Source: Phallusia mammillata (Eukaryota; Chordata; Ascidiacea; Phlebobranchia; Ascidiidae). Taken from it: DNA of 64,000 bases. Below the pieces are notes generated by a model. It was not told where the DNA came from. It saw only the letters and a program-made list of their open reading frames with translations, and did no database searches. The stretch spans positions 118,928-182,927 of the forward strand of contig QLIY01000249.1 of assembly GCA_003260075.1 (NCBI GenBank), written 5' to 3'. Within the stretch, counting starts at the first letter, position 1, and each line of letters starts with the position of its first letter. Positions 11,701 to 23,411 of the stretch are shown one piece after another. A program made the position numbers and the translations under genes.

Positions 11701-13864
11701 CATGTATTATCTACTTACCAACACATGTTAATGGGTCCATGGTTCCGTTCACTTGGTAACCAGCGTCACAGGTGCAAGTGTAAGAACCGATATTGTCAAC
11801 GCAAGTCCCGTTCGGGCCGCAATCATATCCGAAATCCATGCACTCGTTAAAATCTGTATAATTGTTTTGTGTTAATTTAAAGTTTAAACAAACAATTTGA
11901 AGTTTGCTTTATCAAACGTTTTTACTGACATCAATTAAATCGGAACGCACTAAAAGTTTACAACCAAATTCAACACGCGCCTTTTCCGTAGAATAATGGA
12001 AACAGATATAAAAGAAGGAAACTAACAACAAACGAATAGCGGTACAAATTGTACAAATCTGTGAACAGTTTCGAAATAATACTCGTAATTGAAACTTAAA
12101 GCTCGAATCACCCAGTCCGTTGCTTGGTGGGTGAAGACTAAAAACTGACGATGCTGTAATAGCGAAATATATATATCTTTAAAACCAAAGGGTGAACGAC
12201 TAAGTGGTTTTTCGGAACTTACATCTACAGTTTCGAAATATTTTTTAAAACAAAAGATGATATGTATGTGGTGTCTGGTGTGCAAACGGTTATGTATAAT
12301 GGACACAACTTTGTTGCTTATTTAAACGTTTTGCCGGTGTTAGAAACGTGGTTTGGTTTTGGAAATTCTAGGTAATGGCCCATCTTAATTCGTTCCGTTT
12401 CTTTTCCCGTTTGCCTTTCGTTTATTAATGGCAAAGCAAACTACTGTTGATGATTTTAGCCTTACCTGCGCATGTTACTCCATCCCCAGTGAATCCAGGA
12501 TTACAAGCGCAAGTGAAAGATGGGTCGGTGTTGGTGCAAGTAGCGTTTGCGTGACAGTTGTTTAAAGTGGCGTTGGCGCATTCGTCAATGTCTACAATGA
12601 AAAAATGCAACAGTTTATACTTTAATTATTTATGTAAAAAAAATTCATTGAAATACTTACCAACGCAAGCCTTAGCTGAATTAAGTTCGTATCCTGACGT
12701 GCAATTGCACGTGTAAGTTCCAGGAGAGTTGAAGCATTGGTCAGTTTGTGGACCGCATACTGTAGCGTTTACAGCGCATTCGTCAATATCTGGAAATACA
12801 AAAAAGCATTTACATCGCGGTTAATTTAAGTGATTTTTTGTGCTTTGTTTAAAAATCCAATCACATTTTTTAGTAGAAAATACGCGTCACAATTAATTTG
12901 TGAAATATTTCTCGTGCTTTTTCAAATTTGTTGTAATAAGGTCTACTAACTTAGTTATTAAAAGCGTTTAGGTATATTTTCTTCACACGGCGTCATTTTC
13001 TTCATAAAAAAAACGCATTTATCTTACCCGTGCATGTTGTTCCTGATGGCACGAGTGTAGTGGTAAACGTGGATGTGCTGATGTCGTCATAACCAGAATT
13101 ACATGTGCATTGTACCATTGAAGTATCAAGATTGGTGCAAGTGGCGTCGTTGGCGCAAGGGTGGGGTTTCGTAGAGCAGACGTCGGTAACTGTAATAATT
13201 TATTTGTTTGCTTTATATACAGGCTCAAACAGTAGTAAAAGGCACCTCTTCCTTAGCACGAGGTGACTGCACAATATTTTGCAATTTTTATTGAATATAG
13301 GTTTAGAGTGAAAAATGTTTTGATTTCATTTGAGCGAAAAAAGGTACTTACAGTTTGTGGCGTCTCCAGTGGCCAGAATGGCGCCTAGCGCGTTTGTGGC
13401 GATTGTAAAGTTTCCGTAGGAGACAGTTTCAACAGTTTCGGTTGTAATGAGGCCTCCAAGACCATCCGGTACGCTTCGTGTGAGGTTGTACACAACGATA
13501 ACTGTAAAAAATAATTATGGCAAAGTGAAGTTAAGCCAACAAAACGCACAGCACTTCATTTCTTTTGACTATTTCGGTCGTTGTATTTTAAATGATAGTA
13601 CTTTGCAGATGCTGATTGGAATTGATTGGAACGTTAAGTTTTTGACAAACGCTCGCAAACATTCGCGCTTCAAAACTAGTTAATATATAACAAAGCTTTT
13701 TATAATTTAAACCTACTTAAGGTGTTATTTACATATCCGCACTCGCACGTAGCAATTAGGAATAAAAATACAAAAACATGCTTACCCGCATTGGTGTCAA
13801 TCTGAGCTGAGACGCAGCTTATCAAGGCCGCGCCGAACAAGGCGAGAAAAATCGCAGACTTCAT
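5751..13864 (-). CDS. Gene A: EGF-SEA-ZP transmembrane protein (ascidian vitelline-coat/uromodulin-like)
   Basis: Exons (minus, transcription order): 13864-13786, 13501-13352, 13189-13028, 12789-12661, 12591-12466, 11853-11719, 11519-11397, 11078-10959, 10477-10395, 10158-9942, 9233-9093, 8852-8677, 8516-8368, 7944-7812, 7451-7351, 6970-6778, 6491-6392, 6202-6092, 5947-5751. They total 2625 nt and keep frame throughout (874 residues). Exon 1 is a signal peptide. Exon 2 is an unclassified domain with a VIVVYN motif. Exons 3-8 are six EGF-like domains, several with the DIDEC calcium-binding start. Exons 9-10 are SEA-like. Exon 11 is EGF. Exons 12-16 form the ZP module, with four cysteines in the ZP-N half. 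Exon 17 carries the furin-type SRRRRSA site. Exon 18 is EGF, and exon 19 has a transmembrane helix after RTTLW and a tail of about 25 residues. In ZP proteins, cleavage at the basic site releases the ectodomain for polymerisation. Halocynthia HrVC120/HrVC70 has a similar EGF-plus-ZP plan. The egg-coat role is inference; an epithelial ZP protein is the alternative. Confidence 0.88.
6778..8852 (-). other. ZP module of gene A (exons 12-16)
   Basis: The ZP-N half is exons 12-13, starting at the [13 protein letters not shown] motif and holding four cysteines, the canonical ZP-N number. The ZP-C half is exons 14-16, with the [13 protein letters not shown] stretch and a C-terminal [11 protein letters not shown] motif. 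Many N-glycosylation sequons are visible. Gene B has the same motifs ([35 protein letters not shown]) and the same exon phases. Assignment to the ZP family rests on the cysteine pattern, the YPVSC motif, the following polybasic cleavage site and the downstream transmembrane segment, not on a profile search. Confidence 0.75.
9457..9673 (-). other. Extra, variant copy of gene A SEA exon 10
   Basis: This 217-nt open exon has acceptor and donor identical in form to exon 10 (9942-10158) and differs by several residues (TTSEIIAV against [19 protein letters not shown] against [11 protein letters not shown]). It lies within a repeat of about 490 bp (9215-9703 and 9714-10186) split by exactly ten C. 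If real, it would be a tandem alternative SEA exon. More likely it is a second haplotype joined without merging. Including both copies in one mRNA would break frame, since exon 10 starts in phase 0 and ends in phase 1. Confidence 0.6.
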
Positions 13865-15626
13865 AACGTTTGTTGAGCTTTTGTTTGTTGTGTTTCAGTT
13901 TCAATTAAAAAAAAAGTTCGCACTTAGTTAATGTTTTCAGCGTTAAGCAGCACTCTGGATCAAAAGAAATTTTTAAACAAACATGAAAATCTACTTATTT
14001 CCGTATGATTTTGAGTATAAGTATAAATCCGTAATGATTGTTTGAACGTAAACGTATTGCGGCTTATGTTGTTAAAAAAACAATAGCCCAACCATAAATA
14101 ATGTGATACATACTCTTCGCAAACGATACCACTTCAGAACATCTTATCAAATTCTATTACAACTATTGATGATAAGTTGGTATAAAACGAACAAATCATT
14201 TGATCCAACAATAATTGCCGAATATTTTCACGTTTAACACGTCTAGAAGTTTTCATACAAACACCTGAAAAACATTATCCGCTAATACAAAGACGTGGTC
14301 GGCCAAAACTCTTTTCGAGAACGACTATATTCCATTTCGCTTTTCTTAGTTCCACAGCAGGCAACTTTCCAATCTGTGATCAATTCTAGGTTTTCCTTGC
14401 TCTTTTATAGGGTAAAGCGCTTGCGTCATAACCTCGCGAAGCCGCTCCTTTATGTTCTATTTTCTCCAAATCCACGAAGAAGGGTAGGAACTACGCCCGT
14501 CCTTTTGCGTGCGGACGATTGCGCAAAATATTTTTTCCCTGATACACCAGCCCACCTTTGTGGGACAAATGTTAAATTTTTTGTTCAACCAGAAGAATTT
14601 GATAAACCAATTCTCACAACCAACAGCAACTTGTTAGAAATTTTTTTTTCGGGCAGGAAAACACTTGGTTGTAAAATGGTTGTATATTGGCGCTCAAAAA
14701 AGTCCTTGCTCGGTTTAATATTTAAGCTGACCATTTGTGCTGAAGTCTTTTTCCCCTTGATGATGCTAGAGTAATTTGGCGGGTGCGTGGCTAACAATTG
14801 ACTAAAAAATATTTTTTGTTTAATAAGAGTATACTACCGTCGTGATCGCAATTAGACCGCTTTAAGCATTTCACGTTAGGAGACTTTTTCACCGGATTTT
14901 CGATTGAAGATGTAACAATTTTCTGTGATTTGGGGTAGAAACGCGATAACCGAGGTTGCATGGTGGAATATCATTCACATCGTCTGAAATTTTTCGATTA
15001 CATTCTGTAAAGTAGTCGCGTGAAAAGGTGGTTTGCAGGAATTTCGTATTCTTTAGATACAAAGAGTCATCATAGGTAACCCGCTTTTAAAATCGTTGAC
15101 TTGAAATAAACTTCATGTTACTTGAAAGTTATGTTGTTTGAAATGTCTAAACCACCAATTGTCTAATTTCAACGCACATTTCTCGTCATGACACAGACGC
15201 TTTTCCCTTTTACTTGCCAACGGTGCGTAGCAACCACGCCTTCCCGTCTACGAAATACGTCATTGCCAAACGATATTACGCAACGCTTTTATGGAACCTC
15301 TGGATTCGACGGGTTAGGTTGAAAGTCTGTGTTCTAAGTTTAGCTCTCTTTGACGTTTTTTCCGTCGTACACTCACCTATCGTACGTATGTGTTTTATTT
15401 GGAAATGTTGTTGAAATATTGCTGATGATACAAATTCAAGGTGTGGACTAATCCACAAAGGTCATAACCTAAAACACAATCGTAATTTGTTTCTCAGGAA
15501 GAGTTGCAACTGGCGTAACTTAAAAGTTTTGGCTTTGCATTTCAATGCTTCATTTGCCGATGACAGCAATATTACAGCATCTCGACTTTTGGATTTTTAA
15601 TTTATCTTCTCTTAATGTAATGAGAC
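13865..15626. other. Upstream region of gene A, noncoding
   Basis: This 1.7-kb stretch is repeated at 21622-23411. The longest open frame (14295-14774, plus, 159 codons) is broken by small indels in the second copy, so it is not a protein gene. No clear TATA box was found on the minus strand near the start codon. The 5' leader just before the ATG is rich in A and C. The promoter of gene A should lie here. Confidence 0.5.
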
Positions 15627-15627
15627 N
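15627..15627. other. Single-N assembly join
   Basis: One undetermined base separates the end of the left 8.7-kb copy from the start of the right copy, in mid-exon. The other single Ns, at 23514 and 51666, also adjoin direct repeats. Confidence 0.9.
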
Positions 15628-18600
15628 TCTGTTTCAGGAACAGGGCATCCACCGCTGTAAGGGTTTTGCCATTAGGTAATGTCATATGATGCATGCGACA
15701 TTAGTGTTGTATACTTCACATCAAAAGGTGTTTTGGTATAACATCGTTATGTATACTAATGTACTAGTTATGATGAAATTTAGATCTACATATGAAATCA
15801 CCTCATCAGATAGGAATCAAAACAGGAATTACTACCCAAATTGGGAAATTTTTTTTAGTACAAAATCATTCTGAAGTGTCTTGCGGGACCGCAATAACAC
15901 CTTGAATGCAGTTGAAAAATCCTTTTAATGTTTTGCCGCAAACCAATTACTAAGTGTGGTGTAGCATGTGCCAACCTTCTGAGTTTGCGTATTAAAGGCA
16001 CGTAGCCTGTTGTATGGATGATTTATCGTCTTACCTCATAAGGTCTAGAAAATCGCTGGGGTTAGTTGCTGAAGAAGATCTCAGACTTTGGCATCGGAGT
16101 CGAAGGTTTGAGTTAATAGTGGTGGTGGCTTGCATCTACGCAACAAAACACCATGTAGAAAAGTTTTGACTAAAACCAAGTCCGTGCGCTTAGCAGTGTT
16201 GCAGCATCGTGAAACTCGTTGTAAGTTATTAATTTAAACATTTTATTTATTTATTTAATTTTTTTGAAAAACCAGCTGCACTGATGAGACCTTATAGGTC
16301 GAAACAATCTACACTGCCTGTCGCTTATCATCTATTGGCTTTACACTTATAAGTGTTAAATCATACTATTGTAGGCTGTGTTAATGAGACATTTCTTTTT
16401 TAAGAGAACGTTCACGAGCTAACTTTGCGAATCGGCGGGACATTTGTCCTGGATAAAGAACAATTCACAAATAATATACTAAAAAGGTATCCTACCCTAA
16501 AGTACAGCTGTACATTGGTTCCAACAGGACCAGATAACTGGCTGTTGAATGCCGAGTCTGTGAAAAACTCTCCAGCGAAGTCAAGGGCCTGAGCCAACGG
16601 GCTTTCCTGGTCGGGTCCGACAATGTTTCTGCACAAACAAGTGATTGGATTAGTTGTATCGCAATAATCAAATAATCAGATCATTTAACGCTAATGCTTA
16701 TTGCTGAAGGCTAACCCCGGGTACTGTTGCAGTAACCCTATGGCTCTTTGGTGACTTAAATTTTATTGGACTAAAAAAATCGTGAAAACATAAAAATGTA
16801 GAATGTTTCCGCCCTTTAGAGGTGGACATTGATTGTTCAAGGATGAATTTGCTTGGCCGTTTGTCGTTTTTCAGTAACATTGATGCTTTTAATTGAAGAC
16901 AGAATGTGATAGAAAAATAACCTTCACTGAATCTAATATTCAGTACGTAACAACTCATAGATGCTCACGATTGCTCAGCTGTGAAGTTGAAAGTAACGTT
17001 GGCTGATGTTGGGAACAGGCATGATACCGGGTAGGTGAAGATTGCTCCAACGACAACGGTAGCGTTAGGGTCGTGGTTGGTCAAGTTCCATTGGGTAGAG
17101 ATGTGTGTTGAGTTCGACTGGAATCAAGTGAAAAAAGAAACCATTCATAATTGAGACTTTTATACGAATCTTTTCGTTAGATTAAAGATGTTAATTTTGC
17201 TTTCTGTAATAGCCTATCTAAGTACAGTCGCCCTAGACATGAACATCCATGTCTAACTATCATGTTTTTAACTCACGTCAGTTATTCCGTCGCAACTTCC
17301 GCTAAACTTCCAGTAACCAGATCCATCGTCAGTTCCACTGCATGATCCCAATGTTATTGCGGTAACGTTGGTAACACCGCTGTTGGCAAAGAAACTGCTT
17401 AGTGCCCAAACTTCCACACGGTCGGAGAAGCAAGTGAAGTTGACTGGTTGAGCTGTAATAAAATTATGAGGTCTTTAGTTTATTTTTCTCATTAGACTTA
17501 AGTAGATAGCCGATTGTTTATGGTTTTAGGTAAACTTTCCTTGGTTTTATTTGACAAATGATCGGTTTGCACTTGATTACCTTTTTTTTGCCCGGATGAT
17601 CATGTTTCTATCTGATAATTTTTGTTGGTGTATGAATGTACGTGTTGCTTTCTTTCTTTGTCACTGTTTGCTAATGTCAAAATACAACTTACTGCAAATA
17701 GTTCCGTTAATTCCACTTATTGATTGATCGGCGAAGGAGCTTGGGCATTCGCAAATGAAACTTCCGTTCGTGTTGGTGCAAGTTGCTGACACAGAACAGT
17801 TGCCGTAGTTGCCATTCGCGCACTCGTCGAAATCTGCATATGAAACCCATATGTTAAGACCAGGCTCTTAGCTTTAGGGTGTTAACGTCGTTTAATACAA
17901 TCGTTTAAAGGTTAAACCGAATGTCTGAACGATTTGTATCAAGCTTATTGTTTACGTTTTTGGTAATGCCTAAACCTCTCCGAGTGTTTTTGTTTCGGAT
18001 TTCGGTTAAATGATATTGTGGTTTATTGGTTGTCGGTTCTTACCGTCACCAGTGAGCATTCCGCTGTCAATCATGATTGCTGATCCTGTGTGGTTTCTTA
18101 GCAGAACTGTGAATTCGTCCGCAGAATGAGAAGTTTGATTGAAAGCAAACACCACGATGATTTCACTCGGTGTTCCCATTGTCACTCGTTCAACAGTGAC
18201 GACAAGAGTTTGGTAGAACAGGGAGGTGTCGTTCACAATTTCGCCAATGAAATCTTCCAGCTAAAGAAATAAATAAGGATAAAAAACCTCATACATACCG
18301 ATTGAATTCCAATCACGTTTATGTGATTTTGGATACCGACAATTTTTTGGCATGACATACTGTACTACTCACAAGAGTTGTCAGGCAGAACTTACAGAGT
18401 TTTCGATAACCATAATTGACGATGACACAGGTGTTGTAACTGAGATTACTGCACGGTAATCGTACTCGTGTTGCGATGCTAAAAAATAATAAGAAAACTT
18501 GTTTATTAAAAATAAACCCTTGCTTTATGTTACCAATCTATTATTTCGCATTGTTTTATGGTTTGACTTAGGGAATTTCCTCAATTTAATTCATCAATAC

Positions 18601-21600
18601 CAGACACCGTAATATAATGTTACGTAACCCGTCGTATGGGCGTTGGAGCATGTTTAACACAACTGAAATGGGCAGAAAGGGAAGGTTATTTTTTTTAAAT
18701 AAATGCGTTAGCATGTAATTAATTCAAGGTAACACTTACCCTGGCAAAAGGTTCCGTTTCCAGTAAATCCGTTGTTACATGCACACGTGAAGCTTCCAGG
18801 GTTGTTGGTACAGGTTGCGTTGGCATGACAACCGGAAGCTCCAGCGCATTCGTCAATATCTGCAGGAAACAAGCAACGTGATGTGTTTGTCGATATACCA
18901 TGTTGTTAAAATTACAAATTAAGTTAATTGTTGTTTTGACAGCGGGGACATTATTCATTACAAAAGACTTTTAAAACGAATTTGTACAAACTTATCCAAA
19001 AAATGATTATAATTTGCGTACTTTCTAAGTCAATTTGAAAAACCTGTTACTCGATATAAAGCTGCCTTTCAAAGCAGAAGTCAACCATAACGTAAATTAT
19101 AGTCACACATTGCTTAAGTTTAAAGTTTGTAGAAATTAATGTTTTTTGCTTACCTGTGCAAGTCATGCCATTGCCCGTGTAGCCAGTCTTGCAAGCGCAT
19201 GTGAAACCCCCAGGTGTGTTGTTGCACATTGCGTTCGTATTACAAGTGTGAGCTCCAGTCATGCATTCATCAGTGTCTGAGTAAATTGAGTAAACTCTAC
19301 TTAGATTTCAAATCGTTACTTAGATTGCAGATAAACCTAAAAATGTTTTAGAGTAAACTCTTTTCATGGCTTTGATATTTTGAACTTTATTTCCATTTTT
19401 AAAATAGGTTTATCAGAAATAAAACAAGTAGCTTATCGATGCTTCTTATTAACCGAACATGTATTATCTACTTACCAACACATGTTAATGGGTCCATGGT
19501 TCCGTTCACTTGGTAACCAGCGTCACAGGTGCAAGTGTAAGAACCGATATTGTCAACGCAAGTCCCGTTCGGGCCGCAATCATATCCGAAATCCATGCAC
19601 TCGTTAAAATCTGTATAATTGTTTTGTGTTAATTTAAAGTTTAAACAAACAATTTGAAGTTTGCTTTATCAAACGTTTTTACTGACATCAATTAAATCGG
19701 AACGCACTAAAAGTTTACAACCAAATTCAACACGCGCCTTTTCCGTAGAATAATGGAAACAGATATAAAAGAAGGAAACTAACAACAAACGAATAGCGGT
19801 ACAAATTGTACAAATCTGTGAACAGTTTCGAAATAATACTCGTAATTGAAACTTAAAGCTCGAATCACCCAGTCCGTTGCTTGGTGGGTGAAGACTAAAA
19901 ACTGACGATGCTGTAATAGCGAAATATATATATCTTTAAAACCAAAGGGTGAACGACTAAGTGGTTTTTCGGAACTTACATCTACAGTTTCGAAATATTT
20001 TTTAAAACAAAAGATGATATGTATGTGGTGTCTGGTGTGCAAACGGTTATGTATAATGGACACAACTTTGTTGCTTATTTAAACGTTTTGCCGGTGTTAG
20101 AAACGTGGTTTGGTTTTGGAAATTCTAGGTAATGGCCCATCTTAATTCGTTCCGTTTCTTTTCCCGTTTGCCTTTCGTTTATTAATGGCAAAGCAAACTA
20201 CTGTTGATGATTTTAGCCTTACCTGCGCATGTTACTCCATCCCCAGTGAATCCAGGATTACAAGCGCAAGTGAAAGATGGGTCGGTGTTGGTGCAAGTAG
20301 CGTTTGCGTGACAGTTGTTTAAAGTGGCGTTGGCGCATTCGTCAATGTCTACAATGAAAAAATGCAACAGTTTATACTTTAATTATTTATGTAAAAAAAA
20401 TTCATTGAAATACTTACCAACGCAAGCCTTAGCTGAATTAAGTTCGTATCCTGACGTGCAATTGCACGTGTAAGTTCCAGGAGAGTTGAAGCATTGGTCA
20501 GTTTGTGGACCGCATACTGTAGCGTTTACAGCGCATTCGTCAATATCTGGAAATACAAAAAAGCATTTACATCGCGGTTAATTTAAGTGATTTTTTGTGC
20601 TTTGTTTAAAAATCCAATCACATTTTTTAGTAGAAAATACGCGTCACAATTAATTTGTGAAATATTTCTCGTGCTTTTTCAAATTTGTTGTAATAAGGTC
20701 TACTAACTTAGTTATTAAAAGCGTTTAGGTATATTTTCTTCACACGGCGTCATTTTCTTCATAAAAAAAACGCATTTATCTTACCCGTGCATGTTGTTCC
20801 TGATGGCACGAGTGTAGTGGTAAACGTGGATGTGCTGATGTCGTCATAACCAGAATTACATGTGCATTGTACCATTGAAGTATCAAGATTGGTGCAAGTG
20901 GCGTCGTTGGCGCAAGGGTGGGGTTTCGTAGAGCAGACGTCGGTAACTGTAATAATTTATTTGTTTGATTTATATACAGGCTCAAACAGTAGTAAAAGGC
21001 ACCTCTTCCTTAGCACGAGGTGACTGCACAATATTTTGCAATTTTTATTGAATATAGGTTTAGAGTGAAAAATGTTTTGATTTCATTTGAGCGAAAAAAG
21101 GTACTTACAGTTTGTGGCGTCTCCAGTGGCCAGAATGGCGCCTAGCGCGTTTGTGGCGATTGTAAAGTTTCCGTAGGTGACAGTTTCAACAGTTTCGGTT
21201 GTAATGAGGCCTCCAAGACCATCCGGTACGCTTCGTGTGAGGTTGTACACAACGATAACTGTAAAAAATAATTATGGCAAAGTGAAGTTAAGCCAACAAA
21301 ACGCACAGCACTTCATGTCTTTTGACTATTTCGGTCGTTGTATTTTAAATGATAGTACTTTGCAGATGCTGATTGGAATTGATTGGAACGTTAAGTTTTT
21401 GACAAACGCTCGCAAACATTCGCGCTTCAAAACTAGTTAATATATAACAAAGCTTTTTATAATTTAAACCTACTTAAGGTGTTATTTACATATCCGCACT
21501 CGTACGTAGCAATTAGGAATAAAAATACAAAAACATGCTTACCCGCATTGGTGTCAATCTGAGCTGAGACGCAGCTTATCAAGGCCGCGCCGAACAAGGC

Positions 21601-21621
21601 GAGAAAAATCGCAGACTTCAT
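15628..21621 (-). CDS. Gene A': 3'-truncated second copy of gene A
   Basis: Exons (minus): 21621-21543, 21258-21109, 20946-20785, 20546-20418, 20348-20223, 19610-19476, 19276-19154, 18859-18740, 18478-18396, 18260-18044, 17833-17693, 17452-17277, 17117-16969, 16628-16496, 16135-16035, then 27 nt of exon 16 (15654-15628) cut by the N. Signal peptide, six EGFs, SEA-like domain, seventh EGF and most of the ZP module are present. The cleavage site, last EGF and membrane helix are missing. Exons 3-6 are identical to gene A. Exons 7 (EGF5) and 8 (EGF6) carry seven amino-acid changes; exon 9 carries two; exon 2 has one Ser-to-Thr change. It has only one SEA exon 10 and none of the C10 runs. It is most likely the other allele of gene A, not a separate gene; a real tandem paralogue is the alternative. 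Confidence 0.75.
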
Positions 21622-23411
21622 AACGTTTGTTGAGCTTTTGTTTGTTGTGTTTCAGTTTCAATTAAAAAAAAAGTTCGCACTTAGTTAATGTTTTCAGCGT
21701 TAAGCAGCACTCTGGATCAAAAGAAATTTTTAAACAAACATGAAAATCTACTTATTTCCGTATGATTTTGAGTATAAGTATAAATCCGTAATGATTGTTT
21801 GAACGTAAACGTATTGCGGCTTATGTTGTTAAAAAAACAATAGCCCAACCATAAATAATGTGATACATACTCTTCGCAAACGATACCACTTCAGAACATC
21901 TTATCAAATTCTATTACAACTATTGATGATAAGTTAGTATAAAACGAACAAATCATTTGATCCAACAATAATTGCCGAATATTTTCACGTTTAACACGTC
22001 TAGAAGTGTTCATACAAACACCTGAAAAACATTATCCGCTAATACAAAGACGTGGTCGGCCAAAACTCTTCGAGAACGACTATATTCCATTTCGCTTTTC
22101 TTAGTTCCACAGCAGGCAACTTTCCAATCTGTGATCAATTCTAGGTTTTCCTTGCTCTTTTATAGGGTAAAGCGCTTGCGTCATAACCTCGCGAAGCCGG
22201 TCCTTTATGTTCTATTTTCTCCAAATCCACGAAGAAGGGTAGGAACTACGCCCGTCCTTTTGCGTGCGGACGATTGCGCAAAATATTTTTTCCCTGATAC
22301 ACCAGCCCACCTTTGTGGGACAAATGTTAAGTTTTTTGTTCAACCAGAAGAATTTGATAAACCAATTCTCACAACCAACAGCAACTTGTTAGAAATTTTT
22401 TTTCGGGCAGGAAAACACTTGGCTGTAAAATGGTTGTATATTGGCGCTCAAAAAAGTCCTTGCTCGGTTTAATATTTAAGCTGACCATTTGTGCTGAAGT
22501 CTTTTTCCCCTTGATGATGCTAGAGTAATTTGGCGGGTGCGTGGCTAACAATTGACTAAAAAATATTTTTTGCATTGACGTAATTTGAGGGCGGAAGTCA
22601 ATGGTTTAATAAGAGTATACTACCGTCGTGATCGCAATTAGACCGCTTTAAGAATTTCACGTTAGGAGACTTTTCACCGGATTTTCGATTGAAGATGTAA
22701 CAATTTTCTGTGATTTGGGGTAGAAACGCGATAACCGAGGTTGCATGGTGGAATATCATTCACATCGTCTGAAATTTTTCGATTACATTCTGTAAAGTAG
22801 TCGCGTGAAAAGGTGGTTTGCAGGAATTTCGTATTCTTTAGATACAAAGAGTCATCATAGGTAATCCGCTTTTAAAATCGTTGACTTGAAATAAACTTCA
22901 TGTTACTTAAAAGTTATGTTGTTTCAAATGTCTAAACCACCAATTGTCTAATTTCACAGCACATTTCTCGTCATGACACAGACGCTTTTCCCTTTTACTT
23001 GCCAACGGTGCGTAGCAACCACGCCTTCCCGTCTACGAAATACGTCATTGCCAAACGATGTTACGCAACGCTTTTATGGAACCTCTGGATTCGACGGGTT
23101 AGGTTGAAAGTCTGTGTTCTAAGTTTAGCTCTCTTTGACGTTTTTTCCGCCGTACACTCACCTATCGTACGTATGTGTTTTATTTGGAAATGTTGTTGAA
23201 ATATTGCTGATGATACAAATTCAAGGTGTGGACTAATCCACAAAGGTCATAACCTAAAACACAATCGTAATTTGTTTCTCAGGACGAGTTGCAACTGGCG
23301 TAACTTAAAAGTTTTGGCTTTGCATTTCAATGCTTCATTTGCCGATGACAGCAATATTACAGCATCTCGACTTTTGGATTTTTGATTTATCTTCTCTTAA
23401 TGTAATGAGAC
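15628..23411. repeat. Large direct repeat, right copy (about 7.8 kb)
   Basis: Copy of 6944-15626. The offset is 8684 bp at its left edge, falling to 7757 bp by exon 7, where the left copy's extra duplications have been passed. Most stretches differ by only a few bases per kb, but the block matching 10.2-11.5 kb is clearly more diverged, with indels and amino-acid changes. Just beyond its right edge the sequence passes into a C10 run (23413-23422) and a CA-rich stretch. Confidence 0.9.

Larger units (their letters stand above)
6944..15626. repeat. Large direct repeat, left copy (about 8.7 kb)
   Basis: This segment is repeated almost base for base at 15628-23411. The left copy ends exactly at the N at 15627 and the right copy starts exactly there. 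The left copy is longer because it carries four inserted C10-punctuated mini-duplications in 8.0-10.7 kb. It includes all of gene A from part of exon 16 to the 5' end, plus about 1.75 kb upstream. The edge geometry fits unmerged overlapping contigs. Confidence 0.9.

Noticed and set aside
14295..14774. 159-codon plus-strand open frame upstream of gene A
   Set aside because: The near-identical copy at 22.06-22.5 kb breaks the frame with small indels, and no domain is recognisable.
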